Below, piece by piece: positions 8,588 to 16,196 of a DNA stretch of 64,000 nt. Source of the DNA: Actinomyces wuliandei. GTDB taxonomy: Bacteria > Actinomycetota > Actinomycetes > Actinomycetales > Actinomycetaceae. Numbering within the stretch: position 1 is the stretch's first letter; each line of letters starts with the position of its first letter. The notes below the pieces were generated by a model. That model saw only the letters and a list, made by a program, of their open reading frames with translations. It was not told the origin of the DNA and did not search any database. The translations under genes were made by a program, and so were the position numbers. The stretch spans positions 1,860,001 to 1,924,000 of the forward strand of contig NZ_CP025227.1 of NCBI RefSeq assembly GCF_004010955.1. Reading direction: 5' to 3'.

Positions 8588-10056
8588 GACCGTGCTCCCG
8601 TCCCTGCCGACGTCACGCCCGGCCCTGTCCCGGGCTGAGGCCCCGAGCCCGTCCTGCCTCGCGCCTCACGGACCATGACGACGTCGCGGCACAGGCGTCC
8701 CCCGACGTCGTAGGTCCGGGTGCCGACCCGGGCAAAACCGGCATGCCTGTAGGCCCTCTGCGCCCGTCTGTTGGAGGTGCTGGTCCCCAACCACACCAGG
8801 TCCACGCCCCGCTGGGCGGCACAGTGCAGCACCTGGTCCAGCAGCGCCCGGGCCAGGCCGGACCCCCGCACAGAGGAGTCGACATAGATCTTGGACAGCT
8901 CGGCCACGCTGCGGTCCTCACCTACCGTGACGCACTCCGGCCGGGGATCCAGCCCTGCGGGCACACTCCCGTCCCGGTCAGCCTGCTCCTCGACGAGCAG
9001 GGCGTAGCCGACGACGCGGTGCCGCTCCTCTGGCTGGTCCACCAGCTCGGCCAGGACCAGCTCGGCACGGGGGTCCTCCACCCAGGAGGCAAAGTGGCTG
9101 CGTGTCAGGTTCGTGGCGATATGCGCCGCAACCTGGTCAGAGGTGATCTCCCGGGGGCAGGCGTCCGGAAAGGTCCGTGCCGCCAGGTCAGCCACGGCCC
9201 CGACGTCCTCGTGGCAGACGTGCCGCACCCGCGCCCGCACCGGGTGGTCAGCCCCCTGCGGCACCGCCCACCCGTGGGTGGCCAGGGCCGCACGGTCGGC
9301 GCCGTCGAGGGCGGAGGCCCCTAGCACCGCGACCAGGTCCGGGCGCCGCTGCGCCGTGCGGGCAATCGACTGGTCCCTGCGGAGACGACGCACACGGGCG
9401 TGGTCCCCCGAGACGAGTACCGGGTCAACCTCCAGGCCCCGCCAGGAGACAGGACGGGTGTAGGCGGGGTGCTCCAGGAGCCCGTCAGCCCCGTGGGACT
9501 CCTCCACCACCGACTCCGGGTTGCCCAGGACACCGGGAAGGAGTCGGGCCACAGCCTCGATAACCACCAGTGCTGCAACCTCTCCGCCGCTCAGGACGTA
9601 GTCCCCGATGCTCAGCTCACGGACCTCGACGCCACGCCCCCGGTAGTGCTCCACCACCCGGGCGTCAATGCCCTCGTAGCGTCCACAGGCAAAGGTGAGG
9701 GTGGCCGCCGAGGCCAGGTCCTCGGCGGTGCGCTGGGTGAAGAGCTCCCCCGACGGGGTGGGGACCACCAGTACCCGACGCCCCGGGGCCGGGCCAGCAC
9801 CGTCCGTGGACGAGCCCGTACCGTCCAGGCCCATGACCTCGTCGAGCGCCTCGCCCCAGACGTCAGGGCGCATGACCATGCCCGCTCCGCCACCAGCCGG
9901 GGTGCCGTCCACCGTGCGGTGCCGGTCGTGGGCCCAGCGGCGCAGGTCGTGCACGTGCACCTCCAGGGTGCCTGCGGCGGCGGCCCTGCCGACCAGCGAG
10001 AGGTCCAGCGCCCGCAGGTAGTCAGGAAATATTGTCACCACGTCGAACCTCATCAC
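8584..10056 (-). CDS. trmD: tRNA (guanine-N1-)-methyltransferase TrmD fused to a GNAT acetyltransferase
   Basis: One continuous 490-residue frame with two enzymes. Residues 1 to about 255 are TrmD (SPOUT fold). They carry FACGRYEGIDARV and the knot motif SIGDYVLSGGE; TrmD makes m1G37 in tRNAs to prevent frameshifting. Residues about 275-480 form a GNAT acetyltransferase with the acetyl-CoA loop VRGSGLARALL and the following ASNRRAQ-type helix (STSNRRAQRAYRHAGF). No stop or frame change separates the two halves. The acetyl acceptor is unknown. The ATG overlaps rimM by four bases. TrmD alone is usually 230-280 aa. Confidence 0.9.
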   Translation of the reverse strand: MMRFDVVTIFPDYLRALDLSLVGRAAAAGTLEVHVHDLRRWAHDRHRTVDGTPAGGGAGMVMRPDVWGEALDEVMGLDGTGSSTDGAGPAPGRRVLVVPTPSGELFTQRTAEDLASAATLTFACGRYEGIDARVVEHYRGRGVEVRELSIGDYVLSGGEVAALVVIEAVARLLPGVLGNPESVVEESHGADGLLEHPAYTRPVSWRGLEVDPVLVSGDHARVRRLRRDQSIARTAQRRPDLVAVLGASALDGADRAALATHGWAVPQGADHPVRARVRHVCHEDVGAVADLAARTFPDACPREITSDQVAAHIATNLTRSHFASWVEDPRAELVLAELVDQPEERHRVVGYALLVEEQADRDGSVPAGLDPRPECVTVGEDRSVAELSKIYVDSSVRGSGLARALLDQVLHCAAQRGVDLVWLGTSTSNRRAQRAYRHAGFARVGTRTYDVGGRLCRDVVMVREARGRTGSGPQPGTGPGVTSAGTGARS

Positions 10057-10601
10057 TGTGCCTCCGTCCCGCCCTCCTCGGGGAACAGACCTCCTGGCGG
10101 GTCCAGGACGACCACGGCGGAGGCGGTGTCCACCACCGGGACAAGAGCCTCGACAAACGGAACAGAGACCTGGGAGCCCTCCGGGGTGCGCACCACCAGG
10201 CGGTCCTGGGCGACACCGCGCTCCAGGTCGACGACCTCGCCAAGGTGGGTGCCGTCAACGCGGCGTGCCCTCAACCCCACCAGCTGGTGGCGGTACCAGC
10301 CCTCCTCGTCCTGTCCGGAGGCGCCCTGGCCCCGGTCCGCCTCCTGGTCAGTGTCCACCAGCAGGCGCACTCCCCGCAGCGCCTGCGCCGACGTGCGGTC
10401 GGGGGCCTGCTCGAAGGCCGCCAGCCACCGCCTGCCGTCGCGGCGCAGCTGGGTGACTGTCAGCGGCCCTGCCTGCACGGGGTCCGTGGGCAGCACGGTC
10501 CCCGGGGCCAGGCGCCCCTGGGGGTCGTCGGTGCGGATGTCGAGTCGGACCTCCCCCCTGAGGGCGTGAGCGGCCCCGATGACGGCGACGGTGAGCAGCA
10601 C
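10053..10601 (-). CDS. rimM: Ribosome maturation factor RimM
   Basis: RimM (182 aa) assists 30S assembly by binding S19. The N-terminal barrel begins LLTVAVIGAAHALRGEVRL. The C-terminal PRC barrel contains WYRHQLVGL and GTHLGEVVDL. I took the GTG at 10601 because an AGGAG lies five bases upstream and the product then has the family length. The longer frame adds 71 unrelated residues. It sits between the KH gene and trmD as in most bacteria. Confidence 0.93.
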   Translation of the reverse strand: MLLTVAVIGAAHALRGEVRLDIRTDDPQGRLAPGTVLPTDPVQAGPLTVTQLRRDGRRWLAAFEQAPDRTSAQALRGVRLLVDTDQEADRGQGASGQDEEGWYRHQLVGLRARRVDGTHLGEVVDLERGVAQDRLVVRTPEGSQVSVPFVEALVPVVDTASAVVVLDPPGGLFPEEGGTEAQ

Positions 10602-10659
10602 CTGGTCTCCTGCCTGGTCGTGGTATCGGTCAGTGCCAAACCTACCGTGGTCTACGGAC

Positions 10660-10698
10660 ACTGTGGTGCCCGGCCCTGGTGGGGCCGGGCACCACAGT
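10660..10698 (-). terminator. 17-bp perfect hairpin between KH gene and rimM
   Basis: Arms 10660-10676 and 10682-10698 are perfect inverted complements around a five-base loop, in the 181-bp gap downstream of the KH gene and upstream of rimM. No U-tract follows on either strand. It may act as a partial terminator or mRNA stabiliser separating rpsP-KH from rimM-trmD. Confidence 0.6.
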
Positions 10699-10782
10699 AA
10701 GAACGGACGGGCCGAGAAGGCGGAGGGACAGCAGCAGGGACGGGTGGGGAGGCGCCTGGTGCGCCGCGTCGCACAGGCCTGC

Positions 10783-11019
10783 TCAGCGCCGGTCAGTGTC
10801 AACCACGTCAACACGTACCGGGGCGTCGGCCAGCGCTCCCACGACCGTGCGTAGCGCCCGGGCGGTACGGCCGGAACGGCCGATGACCCGGCCGAGGTCC
10901 TCAGGGTTGACCCGTACCTCCAACAGGTCCCCGCGCCGCAGGGACCTGGAGGTGACGGTCACGTCGTCAGGGTTGTCGACGATGCCGCGCACGAGGTGCT
11001 CAAGCGCCTCGGCCAGCAT
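10783..11019 (-). CDS. khpA: KH-domain RNA-binding protein (UPF0109/KhpA)
   Basis: A 78-residue single KH domain with the GxxG-type loop EDLGRVIGRSGRTARALRTV, typical of KhpA/YlqC encoded just after rpsP. KhpA-type proteins bind RNA and, in some Firmicutes, pair with KhpB. Translation from the ATG at 11019 gives MLAEALEHLVRGIVDNPDDV, the usual family start. rpsP ends one base upstream of it, so the two are probably co-translated. Confidence 0.92.
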   Translation of the reverse strand: MLAEALEHLVRGIVDNPDDVTVTSRSLRRGDLLEVRVNPEDLGRVIGRSGRTARALRTVVGALADAPVRVDVVDTDRR

Positions 11020-11020
11020 C

Positions 11021-11479
11021 TCAGGACTCCTCGGGCGCCGCAGCAGCCTCGGCTTCCTGGTCTGCCGCAGAGTCGTCCCCGGCCGCCTCCTGCTGCGCCT
11101 TGGCCTGGGCCGCGTCAGCCTTGCGCTTCTCCGCGTCGTCAGCCGCAGCCTTGACGGCGGCAGCCCTGGCGGTGGCGGCAGCGTCAGCGTCCTTGACCTT
11201 GAGACGGCCTTCCGCCCCGGGCAGACCCTTGAACTTCTGGTAGTCGCCGGTGATCTTGAGCAGCTTGAAGACAGCGTCTGTCGGCTGGGCGCCCACACCG
11301 AGCCAGTACTGCACACGCTCGGAGTCGATACGAATCAGCGAGGGCTCCTGCGTCGGGTCGTAGAGACCGACCTCCTCAATGACGCGGCCGTCGCGCTTCT
11401 TGCGGGCGTCGAGGACGACGACCCGGTAGAAGGGAGCGAACTTCTTGCCCATGCGCTTGAGGCGAATCTTGACTGCCAC
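11021..11479 (-). CDS. rpsP: 30S ribosomal protein S16
   Basis: S16, 152 aa from the GTG at 11479 ([19 protein letters not shown]), with AGGAG nine bases upstream. The longer frame adds 89 non-homologous residues. The conserved core ends near residue 80. It is followed by a roughly 70-residue Ala/Glu/Lys-rich tail, a feature seen in actinobacterial S16. It is the first gene of the minus-strand run, and the region upstream is where the accessory island starts. Confidence 0.95.
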   Translation of the reverse strand: MAVKIRLKRMGKKFAPFYRVVVLDARKKRDGRVIEEVGLYDPTQEPSLIRIDSERVQYWLGVGAQPTDAVFKLLKITGDYQKFKGLPGAEGRLKVKDADAAATARAAAVKAAADDAEKRKADAAQAKAQQEAAGDDSAADQEAEAAAAPEES

Positions 11480-12037
11480 TTGGTTGAACTCCTGGTCCTG
11501 GATGAGGTGGTCCGCGCCGGCTCCCGGTGGGGGCTGGCAACAGGCTCCGGTACGGGCCGATGACGCGGCTGGAGGCGGGAGAGGGCCGACCTGAAGCCGA
11601 GTACAGCCGGAAATTCTGCCAGAGCAGCGCTGACAGGCGCCACCGTGCGGGACCACGAGCCCCCCTCTCCTGGTGCGAGATCGCCCACACAGTCGTGGGC
11701 ACGACACAGTAGTGGTGCCACGCGTGCCACACGGCGGGCATGACACCTGTCACGCCCAGGCGATGACAGGGCTCAGCACCGGCAGGTCGGCCACGAGCAC
11801 ATGCTGGCACCATGAGCATCTCGCGCCCTGGCACGCACAGCCCGGCCCCGGCCGTCCCGTCGTCACCAGGCGACCGAGATGCTTCTCTCACGCTCTGGGG
11901 GTCGGGGCCAGCGGCTTCCTGGTCCCAGACACCTTCACCTTCTTCACGTGCCGGGAGCAACCAACGGGCAGGGTGAGCACCTGGCCAGCGCCCAGGACCT
12001 ACAGACATGTCACACCCCCTTGGCATAATGAGTGAAC
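11480..12037. other. 558-bp gene-free divergent region (rpsP / methyltransferase)
   Basis: No convincing gene. It must hold the rpsP promoter (minus) and the methyltransferase promoter (plus). I saw only short imperfect dyads, for example around 11692-11705. Open frames on both strands lack family similarity and ribosome-binding sites. Confidence 0.6.
12024..12029 (+). promoter_or_regulatory. Candidate -10 box of a leaderless methyltransferase transcript
   Basis: CATAAT lies nine bases before the ATG at 12038, and no Shine-Dalgarno is visible. That geometry suits transcription starting at or next to the start codon. There is no good -35 hexamer. This is an inference from sequence only. Confidence 0.35.
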
Positions 12038-13222
12038 ATGAGAAGCATTGAGCTGTTTGCCGGGGGTGGTGGCCTGGCGCTCGGCACGCACCTGGCCGGC
12101 TTCAGCACCGAGCTGGTTGCCGAGTGGAACCGCTGGGCCTGTGACACGGTGCGGGAGAACCAGAGGGCAGGCCACCCTCTCGTAGCAGGAGCCACTGTGC
12201 ACGAGGGTGACGTGCGCACCATTGACTGGTCTGTGGTCCCAGAGGGCCTGGACCTTGTCTCGGGAGGCCCACCGTGTCAGCCCTTCAGTGCGGGAGGACG
12301 CGGGAGGGCCGCAGACGACCCTCGGGACATGTTTCCCGCCACTGCGGAGGCAATCCGTCGCCTGCGCCCCCGGGCCTTCCTTATCGAGAACGTGCGCGGC
12401 CTCACCCGTGCATCCTTCACTGACTACTTCTCCTACGTCCAGCTCCGCCTGGCCCACCCCGAGCTGGTGTCGCGGCCGAACGAGCGCTGGGGCGACCACT
12501 ACGCACGCCTCCAGGCCGAGCACACCAGTGTTCGTTCTGACCTCCAGTACGCCGTCCTGCCCACCCTGGTCAATGCCGCCGACTACGGAGTCCCCCAGCA
12601 GCGGTGGCGGGTCTTCCTGGTCGGGTTCCGCTCGGACCAGGACGCCGAGTGGTCGTTCCCCCGACCGACCCACTCGGCCGGCGCCCTGCGGCTGGCACAG
12701 GACAGGGGCGAGTACTGGGAACGTCACGGCGTCGCAAGAAGTGAGAGGCGTAGCCTACGCGCCTCCATCGCACCCCAGGACGACGCACTGAGGCCGTGGC
12801 GGACAGTCCGTGACGCCCTCGCCGACCTGCCGAGTCCCGGAAGCAGCACCGTGCTCAACCATGTCCTCCAGCACGGAGCACGTACCTACCCAGGTCACAC
12901 AGGCTCCCACGTCGACGCTCCGGCAAAGGCGCTCAAGGCCGGGGTCCACGGCGTGCCAGGAGGGGAGAACATGCTGCGCCACCCCGACGGCTCAGTACGC
13001 TACTTCACCGTCCGTGAGGCGGCCCGTCTCCAGACATTCCCGGACTCCTACATGCTCCACGGGCCGTGGAGCGAGGCCATGCGGCAACTGGGCAACGCTG
13101 TACCTGTCATGCTTGCCGAGACGATCGCGCTCTCGGTGCGCGAGCACCTCACCCTGGCCGATCTGAGACAGAAGGCGGCAACCTCTACAAAGACAGACAG
13201 AAGGCGGTGCGTGGCGTCGTGA
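12038..13222 (+). CDS. C5-cytosine DNA methyltransferase (type II modification enzyme)
   Basis: A 394-residue m5C methyltransferase. Motif I is ELFAGGGGLALG near the N-terminus and catalytic Cys80 lies in GGPPCQPFSAGG. The ENVRGL motif and QRWRVFLVGFR follow. A target-recognition region covers about 215-310, and motifs IX/X are REAARLQTFPDSY and QLGNAVPVMLAE. It transfers a methyl group from SAM to cytosine C5 in its recognition site. I chose ATG 12038 over GTG 12032 because it begins directly at the conserved RSIELFAGGGG. It overlaps the endonuclease gene (GTGA). It is paired with an Eco29kI-type nuclease, so the expected site is CCGCGG, by inference. Confidence 0.93.
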   Translation: MRSIELFAGGGGLALGTHLAGFSTELVAEWNRWACDTVRENQRAGHPLVAGATVHEGDVRTIDWSVVPEGLDLVSGGPPCQPFSAGGRGRAADDPRDMFPATAEAIRRLRPRAFLIENVRGLTRASFTDYFSYVQLRLAHPELVSRPNERWGDHYARLQAEHTSVRSDLQYAVLPTLVNAADYGVPQQRWRVFLVGFRSDQDAEWSFPRPTHSAGALRLAQDRGEYWERHGVARSERRSLRASIAPQDDALRPWRTVRDALADLPSPGSSTVLNHVLQHGARTYPGHTGSHVDAPAKALKAGVHGVPGGENMLRHPDGSVRYFTVREAARLQTFPDSYMLHGPWSEAMRQLGNAVPVMLAETIALSVREHLTLADLRQKAATSTKTDRRRCVAS

Positions 13223-13833
13223 CCACCGAGCGCTTCAATCCCCTGGCCATGGAGTCCCTCGCCGAGTCAATCGTCCACCGACTGCTGCAGACCGCCCCGT
13301 CCCCCTTGGCTGACCTGCCCCGGTTCCAGGGGGCGGGGATCTACGCGATCTACTACACCGGGGACTTCCCTGCTTACGAGGTCATCCGCCGACGCAATAT
13401 CGATGACGCGTGGTCACTACCAATCTACGTGGGCAAGGCAGTACCAAGAGGTGGGCGCAAAGGCCTTGACATCAGGCAGGAGTCGAGTAGTACCGCAGTG
13501 TGGAGCAGGCTCAAGCAGCATGAGAAGAGCCTACGGGCGGCAGGAAACCTCGACATCTCCGACTTCTACGCCAGATGGCTCATCATTGATGAGATCTGGA
13601 TCGCCCTGGGTGAGTCAGCGCTACTGCGAGACCTCCGGCCCGTGTGGAACACCGTGGTTGACGGCTTCGGCAACCACGACCCAGGCCGGGGACGACACAG
13701 CGGACTGGTACCGCAGTGGGACACCCTCCACCCAGGGCGCGACTGGGCGCAGAGACTGGCCCCGAGAGAAGCCGGCGCGGCTGAACGCATCACCTCCGAC
13801 ATCGTCCAGTACCTCGCCTCACGTCACACCTGA
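13219..13833 (+). CDS. Eco29kI-like GIY-YIG type II restriction endonuclease
   Basis: A 204-residue protein of the GIY-YIG fold. Catalytic residues can be placed by spacing against R.Eco29kI (Tyr49, Tyr76, Arg104, His108, Glu142, Asn154). Here they are Tyr42 (GIYAIYY), Tyr70 (PIYVGKA), Arg97 and His101 (SRLKQH), Glu132 (GESALL) and Asn144 (PVWN). The R-H and E-N spacings are identical. The start is the GTG at 13219, whose last two bases begin the methyltransferase stop. Two-gene coupling with methylase first protects the host DNA. Eco29kI cuts CCGCGG; identical specificity here is inferred, not shown. Confidence 0.88.
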   Translation: MTTERFNPLAMESLAESIVHRLLQTAPSPLADLPRFQGAGIYAIYYTGDFPAYEVIRRRNIDDAWSLPIYVGKAVPRGGRKGLDIRQESSSTAVWSRLKQHEKSLRAAGNLDISDFYARWLIIDEIWIALGESALLRDLRPVWNTVVDGFGNHDPGRGRHSGLVPQWDTLHPGRDWAQRLAPREAGAAERITSDIVQYLASRHT

Positions 13834-14274
13834 CTTAGGTCCAGGCTTAGAGATGGCAGAAACATCCCGGTGGATCGCCCGTTGTGTTGGTAACCCCCGT
13901 TGATCTGAGAATGATCATTTTGAGCATGAGTGCACTGCGCCTGTCTGCCTGATGGTCGGGTGCTAGCAGCCGCTGGCAAGGGGACAGCCCTGCCACCAGG
14001 CAGTAAGGTTCGGACGAACGTCGGTGCGAGACCAGCTTCCGCCAGCTTATGAGACGGCACAGGACGATGGATAATGCGGACATCGAAAGCCCCGCTGGCA
14101 CCGATCGAGAGTGGGGATGACCAATGGGAGCGCGACCTGGCCGCTAGTAGCAGGACGCTGCCCAGCAGCAAAACCAGGTCAACAGACACACCTAGTTTCT
14201 TTACGCTCTGCCCAACCGACACGTTTCCACGCCATGCTCCGAGAGCATCCCCTACAGCCCCAGCATGCCCAGCT
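13834..14274. other. 440-bp gene-free stretch inside the island
   Basis: No supported gene on either strand. It includes a 10-bp palindrome (AATGATCATT at 13910-13919) and is less G/C-biased than its neighbours. It probably represents decayed sequence between the restriction-modification genes and the regulator stub. Confidence 0.55.
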
Positions 14275-14463
14275 ACCCACCACCGCCAGGTACAGGCAGT
14301 GCTGCGACTGGCCGCACGGGGCGGCGACGCCCGGGAGATCGCCATGGCGCTCCACCTCGGCCAGGGAACCGTGCGCAACTACCTCTCCAGCGCCATCGCC
14401 AAGACGCACGCCCGCAACCGCACCGAGGCAGCCCGCACCGCTGAGACCAACGGGTGGCTGTGA
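14275..14463 (+). pseudogene. Remnant of a NarL/FixJ (DesR-like) response regulator: C-terminal HTH only
   Basis: The last about 62 codons before the stop at 14463 encode a LuxR-type helix-turn-helix: VLRLAARGGDAREIAMALHL, then GTVRNYLSSAIAKTHARNRTEA and the terminal ETNGWL. That is how DesR-like response regulators end. The receiver domain and linker are absent. The in-frame sequence upstream (from 14074) resembles no protein. It is best read as the 3' stub of a regulator gene cut by insertion or deletion of the island. A matching histidine kinase is not present nearby. Confidence 0.7.
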
Positions 14464-14502
14464 CACAGGTTGCTGTGGGCGGCCGAATGAGCCGAGGCCG
14501 TC

Positions 14503-14544
14503 AAACCTCCACCAACAAACCTCCACCAACAAACCTCCACCAAC
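14503..14544. repeat. 3 x 14-bp perfect tandem repeat
   Basis: AAACCTCCACCAAC occurs three times head to tail, between the regulator stub and the truncated DUF4276 gene. It lies where the two broken genes meet, so it may mark or have mediated a slippage/recombination junction. Confidence 0.9.
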
Positions 14545-14566
14545 AGCACTGCTGCAACCGGTCTCC

Positions 14567-14983
14567 TCAGGTGCCACAGGGACGCTCCGGGTCGCCGTCG
14601 AAACTGGCGTCGTCACACATGGAGGCATGAGGACGAAGCGACTCGGCGGCAGCCAGGAACCACGCCTCGTACTCCCGCACCGCCACAGCGACAACCGCCT
14701 GAATCCCGCCCAAGGCCTCTAAGGTCAGGCGCCGAACCTTCTGCGGATCATCGTCATCGGCGTCGTACAAGACGACGACGACACCACCCTGACCGGCTCT
14801 CAGCCGCTGCATGCGCACCGCTGTCGCCACCTTGCTGCCCGTCATCTCGGCTCGAGGCAGCCGGTGCGGCTGGGTGGTCCTCACACCGTAATGACCATGC
14901 TCCTCGGCGATACGGCGGATGAGCACAGGGAGGGCACTGACCTCACCATGCCCCTCAACCACGGCTCCCACACAGGGAGTCAT
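14567..14983 (-). CDS. DUF4276 (TOPRIM-like) protein, C-terminally truncated
   Basis: A 138-residue protein beginning PCVGAVVEGHGEVSALPVLI, with VVVVLYDADDDDP and AVREYEAWFLAAAESLR. These acidic motifs (Glu in VEGHGE, the DADDDD run) are those of DUF4276/TOPRIM-like nucleases paired with AAA ATPases in predicted phage-defence operons. Full-length members are about 190-220 aa. This one ends right after the DDASFDGDPE segment, so about a third is missing. The start overlaps the ATPase stop by four bases. Activity is doubtful. Confidence 0.7.
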   Translation of the reverse strand: MTPCVGAVVEGHGEVSALPVLIRRIAEEHGHYGVRTTQPHRLPRAEMTGSKVATAVRMQRLRAGQGGVVVVLYDADDDDPQKVRRLTLEALGGIQAVVAVAVREYEAWFLAAAESLRPHASMCDDASFDGDPERPCGT

Positions 14984-16166
14984 GAGGCGACCACCTCACG
15001 CACCTCGGGATGGAGCTGGTCAGCACGCAGAAGCTCACCGGCAGTGAACAGCGACTCCTTGAGAGCCATACGAGAGGCCTCGTCGGGTCGGCTGACCTCG
15101 GTGGTACCCTCGACCGACCTGACCGCAAGGAGCTCGTCAGGGCGGATCGACGCGGAGTCAAGAAGGTCCGGGCTGTGAGTAGTGAGCAGGACCTGCCGCC
15201 GCTCAGAGGCGTCACGGATCGCGTCAAGAAGCACCCCGGCTGCGGCAGGGTGCAGCGCTGTCTCGGGCTCCTCCACCCCCACGGCGGACAGGGTGGTGTC
15301 AGCTCCGGCGAACAGGGCGACCAGCACGCCCAGTGCGCGCAGAGTCCCGTCGCTCACCGACGTCGCCTGGAAGGACCATGGGGCCGACGCACCCTGTACC
15401 CTCTGCTGGAACTCCAGGGTCTCCCAGCGCGCGACCGCGAGGCGTCGCACCGACTCGACACCCGGGACGATCGAGTGCAGGTAGTCCTCGATCCTGCGCT
15501 TGACCTCCGGTCTTGCACGATCAAGGCGCTCAATGACGGAGGCGATGTTCGAGCCGTCACGTCGCAGCAGATCACCTGGGTCAGGTGCGACAGGTCGCCG
15601 CATGGCCTCAGGGGACGGGCTGAACACCTCCATGGCGGACAGCCCGTCGTACACAGGCCGGAAGACCTCAATGCCCGACAGGGAGACCAGAGCCAGCCTG
15701 TCGGCAGACAGGCGCGGGAGACGGTCCTCCGAGGTCGAGACCACCTCTCCACCCCGGATCTCATAGTAGTGCCTCCCACCGCCGGGCTCCGTCGAGGTGA
15801 TGGTGCAGGACTCCTTTGCCACACGGAACCCGCCACCGGATACCGCCCCGACCTGAAGTTCGTAGGTCCCCTCCGCACCACCTGTGGACTCCAGGAAGTC
15901 GATCGTGGCCGTGAAGCTGGTGGGGCGGCCGGTCGAGCGTCTCCGGACCTCCTTGACTCCGCCACGGTCCCTGAGAGCGTTGTCAAGGGTCTCGCCGAGG
16001 GCCTGCCGGACGAGCCTCAGCGAGTCCAGCACTTCGACTTGCCAGACCCGTTGGGGCCCACCAGCATGGTGACTTGTCCCAGCTCAAGGTTCCACGAGCG
16101 GATACTGCGGTAGTTCCTTAACTTCAGGCGACTCAGCCTGAACCTGGAGAACGTGGAGCCGGTCAT
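14980..16166 (-). pseudogene. AAA ATPase of a defence-type ATPase/DUF4276 pair, frameshifted in Walker A
   Basis: The gene starts with the ATG at 16166. The first frame reads MTGSTFSRFRLSRLKLRNYR and continues to LVGPNGSGKS, a perfect Walker A of an SMC/RecF/AAA_21-type ATPase. One base is missing after the codon for that Ser (about 16033-16035). The frame then switches, and the rest (LDSLRLVRQ onwards, 350 codons to 14980) is intact. The later part includes a signature-like SVSDGTLRALGVLVALFAG, Walker B VGVEEPETALHP and the QVLLTTHSPDLLDS switch region. Restoring one base would give the canonical GSGKSNVLDSLR. It may be a real lesion or a sequencing error. Confidence 0.8.
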
Positions 16167-16196
16167 GTGCCCAGGTTATATGACTCCCGCCTCCAC

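Noticed and set aside
13824..14378. Minus-strand frame with a hydrophobic stretch (LVLLLGSVLLLAARS)
   Set aside because: No ribosome site or family resemblance, and it overlaps the regulator stub; the hydrophobic run is probably chance.
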